64,000 bases of DNA. It comes from an uncultured Caulobacterales bacterium (lineage in GTDB: Bacteria; Pseudomonadota; Alphaproteobacteria; Caulobacterales; Caulobacteraceae). The notes beneath the pieces are model-generated. The model was not told the origin of the DNA and ran no database searches. It was given only the letters and a program-made list of their open reading frames with translations. The stretch's first letter is position 1; each line of letters begins with the position of its first letter. The position numbers were made by a program, and so were the translations under genes. Of this stretch, positions 53,301 to 63,059 are shown one piece after another. Location: contig CAIOYC010000037.1 of the NCBI GenBank assembly GCA_903862425.1, positions 62,001 through 126,000 on the forward strand. Direction: 5' to 3'.

Positions 53301-55140
53301 GGGCAAGGAGAGCTGTGAGGGCGCCGGGCGTCACCCCCTCGATGCGGCCGGCTTGACCGAGGGTGAGAGGTCGGATTGCGGAGAGTTTCTCGCGACATTC
53401 GGCGGATAGGCCGCCGATGCGTCGATAGTCGAGGTCGGCGGGCAGGCGCAGGGACTCGTCGCGCTGGAAGGCGGCCACATCGGAAGCCTGCCGGTCGAGA
53501 TATCCCGCATAGGCCGCGTCGATCTCCACCTGTTCGCGGACCTCCGCCGGCCAGTCGGCCAGTTCCGGCCAGACGGGGATAAGGTCGTCGAAGCCGATCT
53601 CCTGATAGGCCAAGAGTTGGGTCAGGGTGCGCAGCTTGCCGTCATCATTGACACGGAAGCCCTTCGCAGAAGCCTCACGCGGGGTGAGCTTGAGGACCTG
53701 AGCGCGCATTCGCGCCGCGTTGATGGCGGCGGCCTTGGCGGCAAAGGTGGAGGCACGGTCGGTGCCGACCAAGCCAAGGGCCTCACCGCGCGGCGTCAGC
53801 CTCTGGTCGGCATTATCGGCGCGCAGGGTAAGCCGGAACTCAGCCCGCGAGGTGAACATACGATAGGGCTCGCTGACGCCACGTGTGACGAGATCGTCGA
53901 TCAGGACGCCGATATAGGCCTCGTTGCGGGCGAAGGTGACGCCCTCCTGCCCCCCTGCGGATCTGGCCGCATTCATGCCCGCGACAAGACCCTGGGCCGC
54001 CGCCTCCTCATAACCCGTCGTGCCGTTGATCTGGCCGGCTAGATACAGGCCGGGCAGGCGCTTGGCCTGAAGGTGTGGATCGAGTTCGCGTGGATCCACA
54101 TAGTCGTATTCGATCGCATAGCCGTAGCGACGCACGCGCACAGACTCGAGTCCCACCATGGTGCGCAGGAAGGCGTCCTGGGTCTCGGCAGCGACCGAGG
54201 TAGAGACCCCGTTAGGATAGACGAGCTCGCCCGCCTCCGTGCCTGGCAAACCTTCGGGCTCCAAAAACACCTGGTGCGCCGTCTTGTCGGCGAAACGAAC
54301 CACCTTGTCCTCGATGGACGGGCAGTAGCGTGGACCCCGGCCCGTGGCGCGCCCGCCATAGACAGCCGATTCCCCAAGGCGGTCGGCGATCAGCCGGTGG
54401 GTATCGGCATTGGTATAGGTCACCCCGCAGGCGATCTGGGGTGTGGTGATCGCCCTAGTCAGAAACGAGAACGGCGAAGGCGTTTCATCGGCCTCCTGCA
54501 TCTCGACCCGATCCCAAGCGATGCTGGCTGACTCCAGTCTGGCCGGGGTGCCGGTCTTCAGCCGTCCCATGGCGAAGCCCAGGGCGTAGAGGCGTTCGGC
54601 AAGGCCGATAGCGGGCTGATCTCCGTGGCGTCCAGCGGCTATCCGCTCCTCACCTCTATGGATGACGCCTTTTAGAAAGGTGCCCGTGGTCAGGATGACG
54701 GCGCCGGATCGGTGCGCCACGCCGCTCGCATCGATCACCCCCGTGACACGGCCAGCCGTGACGACCAGATCCTCAACCGCGGCGGCGCGGATGGTGATGT
54801 TAGGGACGGCGGCCAATTCGGCCTGCATCGCCGCGCGATAGAGGCCCCTATCAATCTGCGAGCGCGGGCCGCGTACGGCCGGACCCTTGGAGCAGTTGAG
54901 CAGGCGAAACTGGATGCCGGCTCGGTCGGCCAGACGGCCCATGAGACCGTCGAGCGCGTCGATTTCCCGAACCAGATGGCCCTTCCCCAGCCCGCCGATA
55001 GCCGGGTTGCAGGACATTTCGCCGATGGTATCGAGCTTGTGGGTCAGCAGCAGGGTGCGCGCACCGACGCGCGCCGAAGCCGCTGCCGCTTCGCAGCCTG
55101 CGTGACCGCCGCCGATAACGATGACATCCCAGTCGAACAA
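53275..55140 (-). CDS. mnmG: tRNA uridine-34 carboxymethylaminomethyl modification enzyme MnmG
   Basis: This 621-residue FAD protein, formerly GidA, modifies U34 of several tRNAs together with MnmE. The N-terminus has [22 protein letters not shown] (FAD site), [38 protein letters not shown], and later [16 protein letters not shown] and [24 protein letters not shown]. The C-terminal helical domain ends at 53275. Length is normal. It lies 80 bases downstream of mnmE; that gap contains a parS site. Confidence 0.97.
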   Translation of the reverse strand: MFDWDVIVIGGGHAGCEAAAASARVGARTLLLTHKLDTIGEMSCNPAIGGLGKGHLVREIDALDGLMGRLADRAGIQFRLLNCSKGPAVRGPRSQIDRGLYRAAMQAELAAVPNITIRAAAVEDLVVTAGRVTGVIDASGVAHRSGAVILTTGTFLKGVIHRGEERIAAGRHGDQPAIGLAERLYALGFAMGRLKTGTPARLESASIAWDRVEMQEADETPSPFSFLTRAITTPQIACGVTYTNADTHRLIADRLGESAVYGGRATGRGPRYCPSIEDKVVRFADKTAHQVFLEPEGLPGTEAGELVYPNGVSTSVAAETQDAFLRTMVGLESVRVRRYGYAIEYDYVDPRELDPHLQAKRLPGLYLAGQINGTTGYEEAAAQGLVAGMNAARSAGGQEGVTFARNEAYIGVLIDDLVTRGVSEPYRMFTSRAEFRLTLRADNADQRLTPRGEALGLVGTDRASTFAAKAAAINAARMRAQVLKLTPREASAKGFRVNDDGKLRTLTQLLAYQEIGFDDLIPVWPELADWPAEVREQVEIDAAYAGYLDRQASDVAAFQRDESLRLPADLDYRRIGGLSAECREKLSAIRPLTLGQAGRIEGVTPGALTALLAHVRRASAA

Positions 55141-55204
55141 GTTGCGCTCCGTGAGGCGCGCTATTTAGGGGCCTCAGCCCGTTAACGCCACCGACTTCGG
55201 CGTC

Positions 55205-55220
55205 TGTTTCACGTGGAACA
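55205..55220. other. parS-like ParB-binding site in the mnmE-mnmG gap
   Basis: TGTTTCACGTGGAACA differs at one base from the 16-base palindrome TGTTTCACGTGAAACA used by ParB in most bacteria. It lies immediately after the mnmE stop and 65 bases upstream of the mnmG start, within the par operon. Confidence 0.8.
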
Positions 55221-56579
55221 CTACTTGCCTATGCAGAACTCAAGGAAGATGGCGTCAAGCACGGCTTCCGTATCGACCCGTCCGGTCATGGCCTCGAGCG
55301 AGCGAGCCGCCAGCCTGACGTCCTCCGCCATTAGCTCGGGATCGCCAAGTCCGTCGGCCAGGGCGCGCTGCACATGCTCCGCCGCCTCTGCAAGCAGGAG
55401 ACGATGCCGCAGCCGCGTAGCCGCGATGGGCTCCCCACCACCGAGATCACGAATAATCCGCCGCTCCAGCGCCGCCTTGAGTTCCGTCAGGCCGTCCGGG
55501 TCGATCGCCGAAGCATCAACCGGCTCCCACTCCAGGGCATCGCCGGCGGACATGACGGCCGGCAACGCCGAACCTTCAGGCCGATCGGCCTTGTTCAGCA
55601 CGAGCAGATCGCCTTGCCGCAGGACATCGAGAGCCGACCTCCACGCCTCGCCGTCGTCGGACCGGTCCACGATCCAGAGGCGGAGGTCGGCGCCCTCCGC
55701 CCAAGCGCGCGCCCGCCGGATTCCCTCAGCTTCGATCCGCTCGCCCGTCTCCCGGAGCCCCGCCGTATCGGCGAGCAGGACGCGATAGCCCGACAGCTCG
55801 AGGGGCTGCTCCACGACATCGCGTGTCGTCCCGGCAACCTCTGTGACGATAGCTGCCTCCCGGCCGATGAGGCCGTTGAGGATGGATGACTTTCCCGCAT
55901 TGGGCGCGCCGACCAGGGCGATCCGGTACCCATCTCGAACCCGGTCCCCTCGCAGATCGGCGGCGGCGGCGCGAAGGTCTTCGGCCAAGGCGAGCAAGGG
56001 TCGTCGGGCTCGGGCTCCGACTTCCGTAGGCAACTCCTCGTCCGGAAAATCGATCGCGGCTTCAAGCGAAGCCAGAGCCTCTATCAGCCTAGTCCGCCAA
56101 CCACTCACGACCGCCGTGGTCGATCCCGTGAGCTGGCGCAAAGCCTGGCGGCGCTGGGCCGCGGAATCAGCGTCGATCAGGTCGGCGACCGCCTCGGCCT
56201 CTGTCAGATCAAGCTTGCCGTGCTCGAAGGCGCGTCGGGTGAATTCGCCCGGACCGGCGGGCCGAAGGCCCAAACCCGCCAAGGTCTCCAGCACGGCGGA
56301 CGTCACCGCGGCGCCGCCATGAAGGTGCAATTCCACGACGTCTTCGCCGGTAAAGCTCGCCGGGCCCGGCATCCACAATACCATGGCCTGATCGAGTGTT
56401 TCACGTGAAACAGGCTCTACCAATCGGCGGACGGCAGCGTACCGCGGCGGAGGAATGCTCCGGGTAAGATTGAGCAGGACTTCCTTGGCCCCCGGCCCCG
56501 TTATACGCACAACGGCAAGCGCGGCACGGCCCGGCGCGGTCGCCAGCGCGAAGATCGTGTCGTCTGCGCCCGTGATCAT
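55221..56579 (-). CDS. mnmE: tRNA modification GTPase MnmE
   Basis: This 452-residue GTPase, formerly TrmE, works with MnmG on U34. The N-terminal folate-binding domain starts TIFALATAPGRAALAVVRITG. The GTPase domain near residue 220 has the G1 loop GAPNAGKSSILNGL, the switch EVAGTTRDVVEQPLEL, ADTAGLRETGERIE and NKADRPEG. The C-terminus ends in FCIGK, the invariant Cys motif of active MnmE. An exact parS palindrome encodes VSRET at codons around residue 58. Its start overlaps the DUF6489 gene as ATGA. Confidence 0.96.
   Translation of the reverse strand: MITGADDTIFALATAPGRAALAVVRITGPGAKEVLLNLTRSIPPPRYAAVRRLVEPVSRETLDQAMVLWMPGPASFTGEDVVELHLHGGAAVTSAVLETLAGLGLRPAGPGEFTRRAFEHGKLDLTEAEAVADLIDADSAAQRRQALRQLTGSTTAVVSGWRTRLIEALASLEAAIDFPDEELPTEVGARARRPLLALAEDLRAAAADLRGDRVRDGYRIALVGAPNAGKSSILNGLIGREAAIVTEVAGTTRDVVEQPLELSGYRVLLADTAGLRETGERIEAEGIRRARAWAEGADLRLWIVDRSDDGEAWRSALDVLRQGDLLVLNKADRPEGSALPAVMSAGDALEWEPVDASAIDPDGLTELKAALERRIIRDLGGGEPIAATRLRHRLLLAEAAEHVQRALADGLGDPELMAEDVRLAARSLEAMTGRVDTEAVLDAIFLEFCIGK
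56397..56412. other. Exact parS site within mnmE
   Basis: TGTTTCACGTGAAACA is a perfect match to the conserved ParB-binding palindrome. It lies inside the mnmE coding region and encodes part of PVSRET, a peptide that commonly overlies parS in MnmE genes of other bacteria. Confidence 0.93.
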
Positions 56580-56830
56580 TCCCCGCGCGAGACGCCGCCC
56601 ATACTTGCCGCCGCTGCCGCTGTCATCAGCTTACGAAACTGCTCTGTCGCTTGGCCTCCCAGCGACATCCAGGTCTTCATCAATTCGTCGGGCTGAAGCA
56701 TGGCGACATTCTGATCCATGCGCGCCTTCATCTCATTCACCAGATGGGTGTTCAGTCCGGTCACATCGGGCAGTCCGAGAAAGGTTCGCGCCTCCTCGGG
56801 GGTACAGTCCACCTCGATCTTCAACTTCAT
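56576..56830 (-). CDS. DUF6489-type small protein
   Basis: This 84-residue protein starts MKLKIEVDCTPEEARTFLGLPDV and continues with LNTHLVNEMKARMDQNVAML, LQPDELMKTWMSLGGQATEQFRKLM and a short Gly-rich tail. It looks like the alphaproteobacterial DUF6489 family, which often lies beside mnmE; the role is unknown. The ATG at 56830 was chosen over one five codons earlier. Its stop overlaps the mnmE ATG (ATGA), so it is the first gene of the mnmE-parB operon. Confidence 0.7.
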   Translation of the reverse strand: MKLKIEVDCTPEEARTFLGLPDVTGLNTHLVNEMKARMDQNVAMLQPDELMKTWMSLGGQATEQFRKLMTAAAAASMGGVSRGE

Positions 56831-56935
56831 CGGCGGTCTCCACACAATCGGACGAAGCCGATGCGACCCACGACTTTGTTATGGGCGGGATTGGCCGGGA
56901 AAGGCTAGTAGCCTCTCCGAGCACAGGAGCCCTTC

Positions 56936-57643
56936 ATGACCGCACCGATGTCGATGTCCATCTCAACCACAGCCGGTTCGTTCGGCGCGTACGTTGCGAC
57001 ACCTGCCGGGGCTGGCCCCTTCCCGGCGATCCTCGTGATCCAAGAGATCTATGGGGTCAACGCGGTGATGCGCGGTGTCGCCGACCACATGGCCAGCCTC
57101 GGCTATCTCGCCGTCTGTCCAGACCTGTTCTGGCGGATCGAGCCCGCCATCGACCTCACCGATCAGACCGATGCGGGCAACACCCGCGCCTTTGAACTGT
57201 TCGGATTGTTCGACGTGGAAACCGGCGTCGAGGATATCGCGGCGACCCTGGAGACCATCCGCGCTGACCCGCGCTGCAACGGCAAGGTGGGCGCCATCGG
57301 CTACTGCCTCGGCGGTCTCCTCGCCTTTCTCACAGCGACGCGCACCGACGTGGACGCCAGCGTCGGCTATTACGGCGTGTCCATCGACAGTCGCCTTGCG
57401 GAGGCTGCCAAGCTTGAGACCCCGCTGATGCTGCACATCGCTGGCGCGGACGGGTTCGTTGATCAGGCCGCTCAGGCCGCCATCACCGCTGGGCTGGGCG
57501 CTCATCCCAAGGTCACGCTCCACACCTACCCCGGTCGGGGACACGCCTTCGCCCGCGTCGGCGGCGCGCACTATGATGCGGCGGACGCCGCCCTCGCCAA
57601 TCAGCGTACCGAGAGCTTCCTCGCGAAGGCGCTCAAGGCATGA
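56936..57643 (+). CDS. Dienelactone hydrolase family protein
   Basis: This is a 235-residue alpha/beta hydrolase. The nucleophile is Cys in GAIGYCLGGLLAFL (G-x-C-x-G), the Asp is in LHIAGADGFVDQAA and the His in PGRGHAFARVGG, the Cys-Asp-His triad of carboxymethylenebutenolidase. Early motifs FPAILVIQEIYGVNAVMRGVADHM and YLAVCPDLFWR are typical. The biological substrate is not known; no catechol pathway genes are nearby. It overlaps the quinone oxidoreductase gene by four bases (ATGA), so the two are made together. Confidence 0.92.
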   Translation: MTAPMSMSISTTAGSFGAYVATPAGAGPFPAILVIQEIYGVNAVMRGVADHMASLGYLAVCPDLFWRIEPAIDLTDQTDAGNTRAFELFGLFDVETGVEDIAATLETIRADPRCNGKVGAIGYCLGGLLAFLTATRTDVDASVGYYGVSIDSRLAEAAKLETPLMLHIAGADGFVDQAAQAAITAGLGAHPKVTLHTYPGRGHAFARVGGAHYDAADAALANQRTESFLAKALKA

Positions 57644-58611
57644 GGGCGATCGAGATAACCCAAACCGGCGGCGCCGAGGTCCTTACGGCGGTGGACCGGC
57701 CCATCCCGACGCCCGCGAAAGGACAGGTCTTGGTCCGTCACGAGGCCATCGGGCTGAACTTCATCGACATCTATTTCCGTACCGGCCTCTACCCCGCAAA
57801 GCTCCCTCTCACGCCCGGCAGCGAAGCCGCCGGGGTGGTCGAGAAGATCGGCGAAGGGGTTGTCCACGTGAAACCCGGCGACCGTGTCGCCTATGCCCAA
57901 GGCGCCGGAGCCTACGCCGAATTTGCCGCCGTGCCCGCTGACAGGCTGGTCAAGGTCCCCGAAGGCGTGGAGCTCCGCACCGCCGCCGCGGCTACGCTAA
58001 AGGGCATGACCGCCCAATTCCTAGCCGAGCAGATCTGGCCGAATCTCAAGCCTGGCGACGCCGTTTTGGTCCATGCCGCTGCGGGCGGCGTCGGCGGGAT
58101 GCTCACCCAATGGCTGAAGCATCGCGGCCAGATCGTCATCGCCGCTGTCGGCGGATCGGCCAAGGCGGAGATCGCTCGCAAACACGGTGCGGACCATGTG
58201 CTCGACTACGATCAGGACGACGTCGCCGCGAAGGTAAGGGACATCACTGCCGGCACGGGTGTGCGCGTGGTCTACGACTCCGTCGGCAAGAGCACCTTCG
58301 AGGCCAGCCTCAACAGCCTCGGCAAGCGAGGCCTCCTCGTCTGCTATGGCAACGCCTCGGGCCCGCCGCACGCCATTGAGCCCGGCCGATTGTCGCGTCT
58401 CGGCTCGCTCTTCCTCACCCGCCCGACCCTGTTCGACTACATCGCGACGCCGGAGGCGCTGCAGGCCTCGGCCGATGCGCTCTTCCGGATGATCGAGAGC
58501 GGTGCGCTGAAGGTCGATATCGGCCAGACTTGGCCCCTCGCCGAAGCCCGCCAGGCGCACGAAGCGCTGGAGGGCCGGAAGACCACCGGGGCGACCCTGC
58601 TCATCCCCTGA
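57640..58611 (+). CDS. NADPH:quinone oxidoreductase (zeta-crystallin type)
   Basis: This 323-residue medium-chain dehydrogenase is of the quinone-reductase subgroup. It lacks the zinc-binding Cys of alcohol dehydrogenases. Features are the substrate region GLNFIDIYFRTGLYPAKLPLTPGSEAAG, the coenzyme fold VLVHAAAGGVGGMLTQWLKHRG, HGADHVLDYDQDDVAAKVRD and VVYDSVGKSTFEASL. It reduces quinones by one electron with NADPH, or acts as a general enone reductase. It is coupled to the dienelactone hydrolase gene. A degenerate parS-like CACGTGAAAC half-site lies near 57866. Confidence 0.9.
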   Translation: MRAIEITQTGGAEVLTAVDRPIPTPAKGQVLVRHEAIGLNFIDIYFRTGLYPAKLPLTPGSEAAGVVEKIGEGVVHVKPGDRVAYAQGAGAYAEFAAVPADRLVKVPEGVELRTAAAATLKGMTAQFLAEQIWPNLKPGDAVLVHAAAGGVGGMLTQWLKHRGQIVIAAVGGSAKAEIARKHGADHVLDYDQDDVAAKVRDITAGTGVRVVYDSVGKSTFEASLNSLGKRGLLVCYGNASGPPHAIEPGRLSRLGSLFLTRPTLFDYIATPEALQASADALFRMIESGALKVDIGQTWPLAEARQAHEALEGRKTTGATLLIP

Positions 58612-58626
58612 CGGCAGGCCGAGATC

Positions 58627-58641
58627 GTTCACTGTTTGTTT
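58627..58641 (+). promoter_or_regulatory. LexA-type SOS box before ruvC
   Basis: GTTCACTGTTTGTTT matches the alphaproteobacterial SOS box GTTC-N7-GTTC with one change (GTTT). It lies about 60 bases upstream of the ruvC start and overlaps a likely -35 element, where LexA would block transcription. ruvCAB is SOS-controlled in Caulobacter relatives. Confidence 0.65.
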
Positions 58642-58667
58642 ACGCCGATAGCGCGCTTTGCTAGCGA
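58639..58667 (+). promoter_or_regulatory. Candidate housekeeping promoter of ruvCAB
   Basis: TTTACGC at 58639-58645 and GCTAGCGA at 58660-58667 are separated by 14 bases, resembling the Caulobacter sigma-73 pattern TTGACGS-N10-14-GCTANAWC with mismatches in both elements. The -35 overlaps the LexA-like box. Confidence 0.45.
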
Positions 58668-58699
58668 CAAAGGGCGAAGCGTCTCACACTGGATGGACA

Positions 58700-59215
58700 A
58701 TGGCGGATGCGGTCAGGATCATCGGGTTGGACCCCGGATTACGCCACCTTGGCTGGGGTGTGGTGACCTGCGAGGGCTCGCGCCTGTCATGGGTCGCGCA
58801 CGGCGTGATCTCACCACCTGAGACCCTGCCCTTCCCCGCGCGCCTGCTCCACCTGCTTGAAGCACTTGAGGGAATCCTTGCCGAGCAGGCTCCGCACGAG
58901 GCCGCCGTAGAGGAGGTGTTCGTCAACATGAACCCCTCGTCGACGCTGAAGCTCGGCCATGCCCGCGCCTGCGCATTGCTTGCCCCCGCCCGCGCCGGAC
59001 TGCCGGTAGCGGAATACGCCACCCGGCTGGTGAAGAAGGCGGTCGTCGGCACGGGCTCGGCAGACAAGACCCAGGTGGCCTTCATGGTTCGCCGCCTGCT
59101 CCCAACCGCCGGCGACGTCAGCGCGGACGCCGCTGACGCCCTCGCGGTGGCGATCACCCACGCCCACCTGCGCCGCGCCGCCACCCTCACACGCTCGCAT
59201 CGAGGCGCCGCATGA
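58700..59215 (+). CDS. ruvC: Crossover junction endodeoxyribonuclease RuvC
   Basis: This 171-residue Holliday-junction resolvase starts at ATG 58700 ([14 protein letters not shown]). The catalytic acids are in [35 protein letters not shown] and [14 protein letters not shown]. Other conserved stretches are [28 protein letters not shown] upstream at 58658 gives 14 more residues that are unlikely. It is the first gene of ruvCAB, with ATGA overlaps at both internal junctions and a LexA-type box upstream. Confidence 0.96.
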   Translation: MADAVRIIGLDPGLRHLGWGVVTCEGSRLSWVAHGVISPPETLPFPARLLHLLEALEGILAEQAPHEAAVEEVFVNMNPSSTLKLGHARACALLAPARAGLPVAEYATRLVKKAVVGTGSADKTQVAFMVRRLLPTAGDVSADAADALAVAITHAHLRRAATLTRSHRGAA

Positions 59216-59829
59216 TCGGGCGGCTGCGAGGTCTGGTCGCCGAGGTCGAGGTCGAGGATTGCGTGCTCGACGTCATGGGCGTCGGCTACCAGGTCCGCTG
59301 TGGATCGCGCACCCTCGCCCGCCTGCCCGCGCTCGGCGAGGAGGCTGTGTTGCACGTGGAACATGCCTGGTCAGCCGAACAGGGACCACGTCTCTATGGT
59401 TTCCTCTCGCGCGACGACCGCGCCGCCTATCGCCTGCTCACCGCCATCCAGGGCGTCGGCCCTAAGGCCGCCCTGGCTGTGCTCGACATCCTGCCGCCGC
59501 CCGAACTCGCCGCCGCTGTCGCGCGCGACGACAAGGGCGCTATCGGTCGGGCCAATGGTGTAGGCCCTAAGCTCGCCCAACGCATCGCCACCGAACTCAA
59601 GGGCAAACCCCTCGGCGCCGGCCTCGTCATAGGCGATAGCGCCGACCTCTCACCCGCCTTTTCGGCGCCCGCTTCAACCGCGACCGGTGACGCCGTAGCC
59701 GCCTTGATGGGTCTCGGCATTGCCGAACCGCTCGCCCGCCGCGCCGTCGATCAGACCTTGGCCAGCGAAGGGGCGGAGGTCGATCTACCGACGCTGATCC
59801 GCCTATCGCTCCGTGAGCTCGGCCGATGA
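59212..59829 (+). CDS. ruvA: Holliday junction helicase subunit RuvA
   Basis: This 205-residue tetrameric protein binds the four-way junction and loads RuvB. It begins [31 protein letters not shown], then [32 protein letters not shown], the first helix-hairpin-helix, and [20 protein letters not shown], the second. The C-terminal domain III ([20 protein letters not shown]) contacts RuvB. The start overlaps ruvC and the stop overlaps ruvB, each as ATGA. A parS-like sequence lies within it. Confidence 0.97.
   Translation: MIGRLRGLVAEVEVEDCVLDVMGVGYQVRCGSRTLARLPALGEEAVLHVEHAWSAEQGPRLYGFLSRDDRAAYRLLTAIQGVGPKAALAVLDILPPPELAAAVARDDKGAIGRANGVGPKLAQRIATELKGKPLGAGLVIGDSADLSPAFSAPASTATGDAVAALMGLGIAEPLARRAVDQTLASEGAEVDLPTLIRLSLRELGR
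59348..59363. other. Degenerate parS-like site in ruvA
   Basis: TGTTGCACGTGGAACA matches 14 of 16 bases of the parS palindrome and keeps the central CACGTG. It lies within the ruvA coding sequence, about 3 kb from the exact site. ParB tolerates some mismatches in Caulobacter sites, so binding is possible but unproven. Confidence 0.45.
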
Positions 59830-60854
59830 CGCGGCTGGTTTCGGGTGAAGCGGAGCCGCTGGAGCCTTCCGACAGGGCTATGCGTCCGCAGACCCTGACT
59901 GAATTCGTCGGGCAGTCGGCGGCCAAGGCCAACCTGAAGATCTTCATCGAGGCGGCCCGGGCGCGCGGCGAGGCCCTCGACCACGTCCTGCTGTTCGGCC
60001 CGCCCGGTCTCGGCAAGACAACCCTGGCCCAGATCACCGCCCGTGAGCTCGGCGTGAATTTCCGCGCTACCTCCGGCCCCATACTGAACAAGCCTGGCGA
60101 CCTGGCTGCGATCCTGACCAACCTCGAACCGCGCGACGTGCTGTTTATCGACGAAATCCACCGCCTGCCGCCCACGGTGGAGGAGATCCTTTATCCGGCC
60201 ATGGAGGACCACGTCCTCGACCTGATTATCGGCGAAGGCCCCTCCGCTCGGAGTGTGCGCATCGACCTGGCGCCCTTCACCCTCGTGGCGGCGACGACCC
60301 GCGCAGGCCTGCTCGCCACGCCGCTGCGCGATCGGTTCGGCATTCCCATCCGGCTCGAATTCTACACGACCGAGGAACTGAAATCGGTGGTGCTGCACGC
60401 CGCGCGCAAGATGGGGGCCGCCCTGTCGGACGGAGGTGCGGCCGAGATCGCGGCACGGGCGCGAGGCACACCGCGGGTCGCGGGACGACTTCTACGCCGC
60501 GTGCGCGACTTCGCCGAGGCGGACGGCGCCGCCCAGATCGACCGCGCAGCCGCCGCCCGCGGCCTTGCCCGACTTGAGGTCGACGAAGCGGGCCTGGACA
60601 GCCTGGACCGTCACTATCTGCGCGCCCTGATCGAGACCTATGGCGGCGGGCCGGTCGGCGCTGAGACGCTGGCGGCGGCCCTGGCCGAGGCGCGGGATTC
60701 GGTCGAGGACGTGATCGAACCCTACCTGCTGCAGCAGGGCTATGTGCTGCGAACACCCCGCGGCCGCGTGGCTGGCGGCAAGGCCTATCTGCATCTTGGC
60801 CTGACCGCTCCGGCCCCGACCGGCAAGACACAGCCCGGCCTGTTCGAGGAGTAG
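59826..60854 (+). CDS. ruvB: Holliday junction branch-migration ATPase RuvB
   Basis: This 342-residue AAA+ motor is a hexamer that drives branch migration. The N-terminus has [26 protein letters not shown], Walker A is [16 protein letters not shown], Walker B is [23 protein letters not shown], sensor 1 is [19 protein letters not shown], and the C-terminal winged helix ends with [24 protein letters not shown]. Length is normal. It is the last gene of the operon and is convergent with dnaQ, with four bases between stops. Confidence 0.97.
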   Translation: MTRLVSGEAEPLEPSDRAMRPQTLTEFVGQSAAKANLKIFIEAARARGEALDHVLLFGPPGLGKTTLAQITARELGVNFRATSGPILNKPGDLAAILTNLEPRDVLFIDEIHRLPPTVEEILYPAMEDHVLDLIIGEGPSARSVRIDLAPFTLVAATTRAGLLATPLRDRFGIPIRLEFYTTEELKSVVLHAARKMGAALSDGGAAEIAARARGTPRVAGRLLRRVRDFAEADGAAQIDRAAAARGLARLEVDEAGLDSLDRHYLRALIETYGGGPVGAETLAAALAEARDSVEDVIEPYLLQQGYVLRTPRGRVAGGKAYLHLGLTAPAPTGKTQPGLFEE

Positions 60855-60858
60855 CCGA

Positions 60859-61581
60859 TCAGTTGACGGTCGCGGTCTCGTACTGTCGCCAGACCACCTC
60901 GCCCTTCAGCGAGGCCACGAAGGCGGCGTGCGCCGCCTGCTCCTCGGCAGTGATCCGCGACGGCAGGGATCGAGGCCGCGATCCATAGCTGGCGATGGCG
61001 GCCGCCACGGCCTCGGCGCTTTCCGCAGCCGTGATCACCGGCGCAAACTCCAACGCACGGTCCTTGCCGCCATGCAGCTCGAGATAGACCATGGCCAGCA
61101 GCTTGGTATCGATCAGCGCGCCGTGCTTCTCCCGCTCGACCAAGGAGATCTTGAAGCGCTTACATAGGGCGTCCAGCGAGTTGTACATGCCCGGAAAACG
61201 GACCTTGGCCAGCTCGTAGGTGCAGGTCCATTGCGGGGTCGGTAGAGGCGCACGGCCGATCCGCTCCAGCTCGGCATTGACGAAGCCGCGGTCGAACGCC
61301 GCGTTGTGCGCCACGATGGTGCTCTCGCCGACGAAGTCCAAGAAGGCCTCGCAGATGTCGGCATGGTCAAAGGTCGGCTTGCCCTGCAGCATCCGACGGG
61401 AAATCCCGTGGACCTTTTCCGCCTCGGGATCGATCTCACGCTGAGGATCGATATAGCGGTGGAAATGCTTCCCCGTAGGAATATAGTCCTCTATCTCGAT
61501 GCAGGCGATTTCGATTATGCGATGCCCAGAGCGGGGATCGAGGCCGGTGGTCTCGGTGTCGAGGACGATTTCGCGCGCCAT
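60859..61581 (-). CDS. dnaQ: DNA polymerase III epsilon subunit
   Basis: This 240-residue 3'-5' proofreading exonuclease has ExoI REIVLDTETTGLDPRSGHRIIEI, ExoII IVAHNAAFDRGFVNAELERIG and ExoIII HGALIDTKLLAMVYLELHGG, with the DEDDh catalytic set. The C-terminal segment after ~190 contains the clamp/alpha-binding region. It follows coaE by 6 bases in the same direction and lies near the predicted origin, as in Caulobacter. Confidence 0.96.
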   Translation of the reverse strand: MAREIVLDTETTGLDPRSGHRIIEIACIEIEDYIPTGKHFHRYIDPQREIDPEAEKVHGISRRMLQGKPTFDHADICEAFLDFVGESTIVAHNAAFDRGFVNAELERIGRAPLPTPQWTCTYELAKVRFPGMYNSLDALCKRFKISLVEREKHGALIDTKLLAMVYLELHGGKDRALEFAPVITAAESAEAVAAAIASYGSRPRSLPSRITAEEQAAHAAFVASLKGEVVWRQYETATVN

Positions 61582-61587
61582 GCGATC

Positions 61588-62226
61588 TTATTGAGCCGCG
61601 TCGCGTGCGTCGTCCAGACGGGCGTTTCGCCTCGTCCACCAGTCCGGGTCATGGAGATCGCTCAACAAGGCGCGAACCTGCTTGCTGGCCAAATCGAAAC
61701 CCTCGCCAGTATCAATGACGAAGTCCGCCTGTGCCCGCTTCTGGTGGTCGGGCATCTGGCGAGCCAGGATGGCCTCGAGCTTCTCCGCTGTCATGCCCGG
61801 TCGCTCCAGCACCCGCGCACGCTGCACAGCCTCCGGAGCAGACACCACGGCCACCGCGTCCATGGCCCGCTCGCCCCCGGTCTCGAACAGAAGCGGTATG
61901 TCCAGCACCACCACCGGACTATCGGCGAACCGCTCGAAGAACGCGAAACGATGACCGCCCATCAGCGGGTGGACTATGGCTTCGAGCCGCTTCAGCGCTT
62001 CCGGATCATTCAGCACACGCGGGCCAAGCAGGGCGCGGTCGATGAAGCCCTTCGGAGCCACGCCCGGAAACGATGCCGACACCGGCGACACCGCCGCACC
62101 GCCAGGACCATAGATCTCATGCACCGCCGCATCGGCGTCGTAGACCGGCACGCCTTCGGCCTCGAACATCTTCGCCGTGGCGGATTTACCCATGCCGATG
62201 GAGCCGGTCAGGCCGAGCTTGATCAT
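61588..62226 (-). CDS. coaE: Dephospho-CoA kinase
   Basis: This 212-residue kinase phosphorylates dephospho-CoA to coenzyme A. The P-loop is [19 protein letters not shown], followed by [40 protein letters not shown] and [24 protein letters not shown]. The C-terminal end is ~10 residues longer than in many orthologues. The start overlaps the aroE stop as ATGA; dnaQ follows. Confidence 0.95.
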   Translation of the reverse strand: MIKLGLTGSIGMGKSATAKMFEAEGVPVYDADAAVHEIYGPGGAAVSPVSASFPGVAPKGFIDRALLGPRVLNDPEALKRLEAIVHPLMGGHRFAFFERFADSPVVVLDIPLLFETGGERAMDAVAVVSAPEAVQRARVLERPGMTAEKLEAILARQMPDHQKRAQADFVIDTGEGFDLASKQVRALLSDLHDPDWWTRRNARLDDARDAAQ

Positions 62227-63059
62227 CGCAACGTTTCCAAAAGGAGCGCGCGGGCGTCCACCGAAGCCGGCGCCTCGATACCGTAAAAGGCCGCGAAGCT
62301 CGGTCGAGCCTGACCGATCAGCATGGCGAGACCATCAACTACCGGCATGCCCCGCGCCTGCGCCTTGCTGAGCAGCGGCGTGATCAGCGGCTTATAGACC
62401 ATGTCCATCACCGCCGCAGCAGGCGGCGCTGCGTCGAGCGGCCAGTCCAGGGCCTCACCCGTCAGTCCAGCGGAGGTGGTGTGGATGATGGCGTTGGCTC
62501 CATCGAAGGCCTCTTCAGCCCGATCCAGCCCGAACGCCGCAGCGTGAAAGGCTTCCGCCAGCCGCTCCGCCCGATCAAGCGAGCGATTGACGATACGTAG
62601 TGCGCCAACCCCAGCCGCCCGCAACGCCGCAGCGGCGCCTCGCGCCGCGCCGCCCGCTCCCAGCAACACCACCGGCCCGGCCCGTAAATCCGTCATGGAC
62701 GCCTGTTCCGCGAACGCGGCCAGCAGGCCGATACCATCGGTATTGCGCGCCGCCACCGAACCGTCGGCATGAAACAGCAGAAGGTTAGCCGCCCCAGCCG
62801 CGGTGGACGCGGCATCGGCCTGGTCCGCCAGCGCCAGCGCCGCTTCCTTGAACGGTACGGTAACGTTCAACCCGCGTACAGCGCCGCCGCGCAGCCCCCC
62901 AACCAGTCGCGCAAACCCGTCTTCAGCCGGCGCGAACGGCACATAGGCCGCATCGAGCCCGGCGGCGGAGATCCAGGCATTATGCAGCCGAGGACTGAGG
63001 GAATGAACGATCGGTCGCCCGACCACGCCCGCGACCATGGCCTTGCCGCTGACGCTCAT
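62223..63059 (-). CDS. aroE: Shikimate dehydrogenase
   Basis: This 278-residue enzyme reduces 3-dehydroshikimate in the chorismate pathway. From ATG 63059 the sequence contains [20 protein letters not shown] (substrate site with Ser-x-Ser), [20 protein letters not shown] with the catalytic Lys, [21 protein letters not shown] (NADP fold) and [21 protein letters not shown], ending [17 protein letters not shown]. Starts farther upstream lie in maf. It overlaps maf (ATGA) and coaE. Confidence 0.96.
   Translation of the reverse strand: MSVSGKAMVAGVVGRPIVHSLSPRLHNAWISAAGLDAAYVPFAPAEDGFARLVGGLRGGAVRGLNVTVPFKEAALALADQADAASTAAGAANLLLFHADGSVAARNTDGIGLLAAFAEQASMTDLRAGPVVLLGAGGAARGAAAALRAAGVGALRIVNRSLDRAERLAEAFHAAAFGLDRAEEAFDGANAIIHTTSAGLTGEALDWPLDAAPPAAAVMDMVYKPLITPLLSKAQARGMPVVDGLAMLIGQARPSFAAFYGIEAPASVDARALLLETLR

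Noticed and set aside
57860-57875. Possible parS at TTGTCCACGTGAAACC in the quinone oxidoreductase gene
   Set aside because: The right half is intact but the left half has several mismatches; kept only as a mention, not as a feature.
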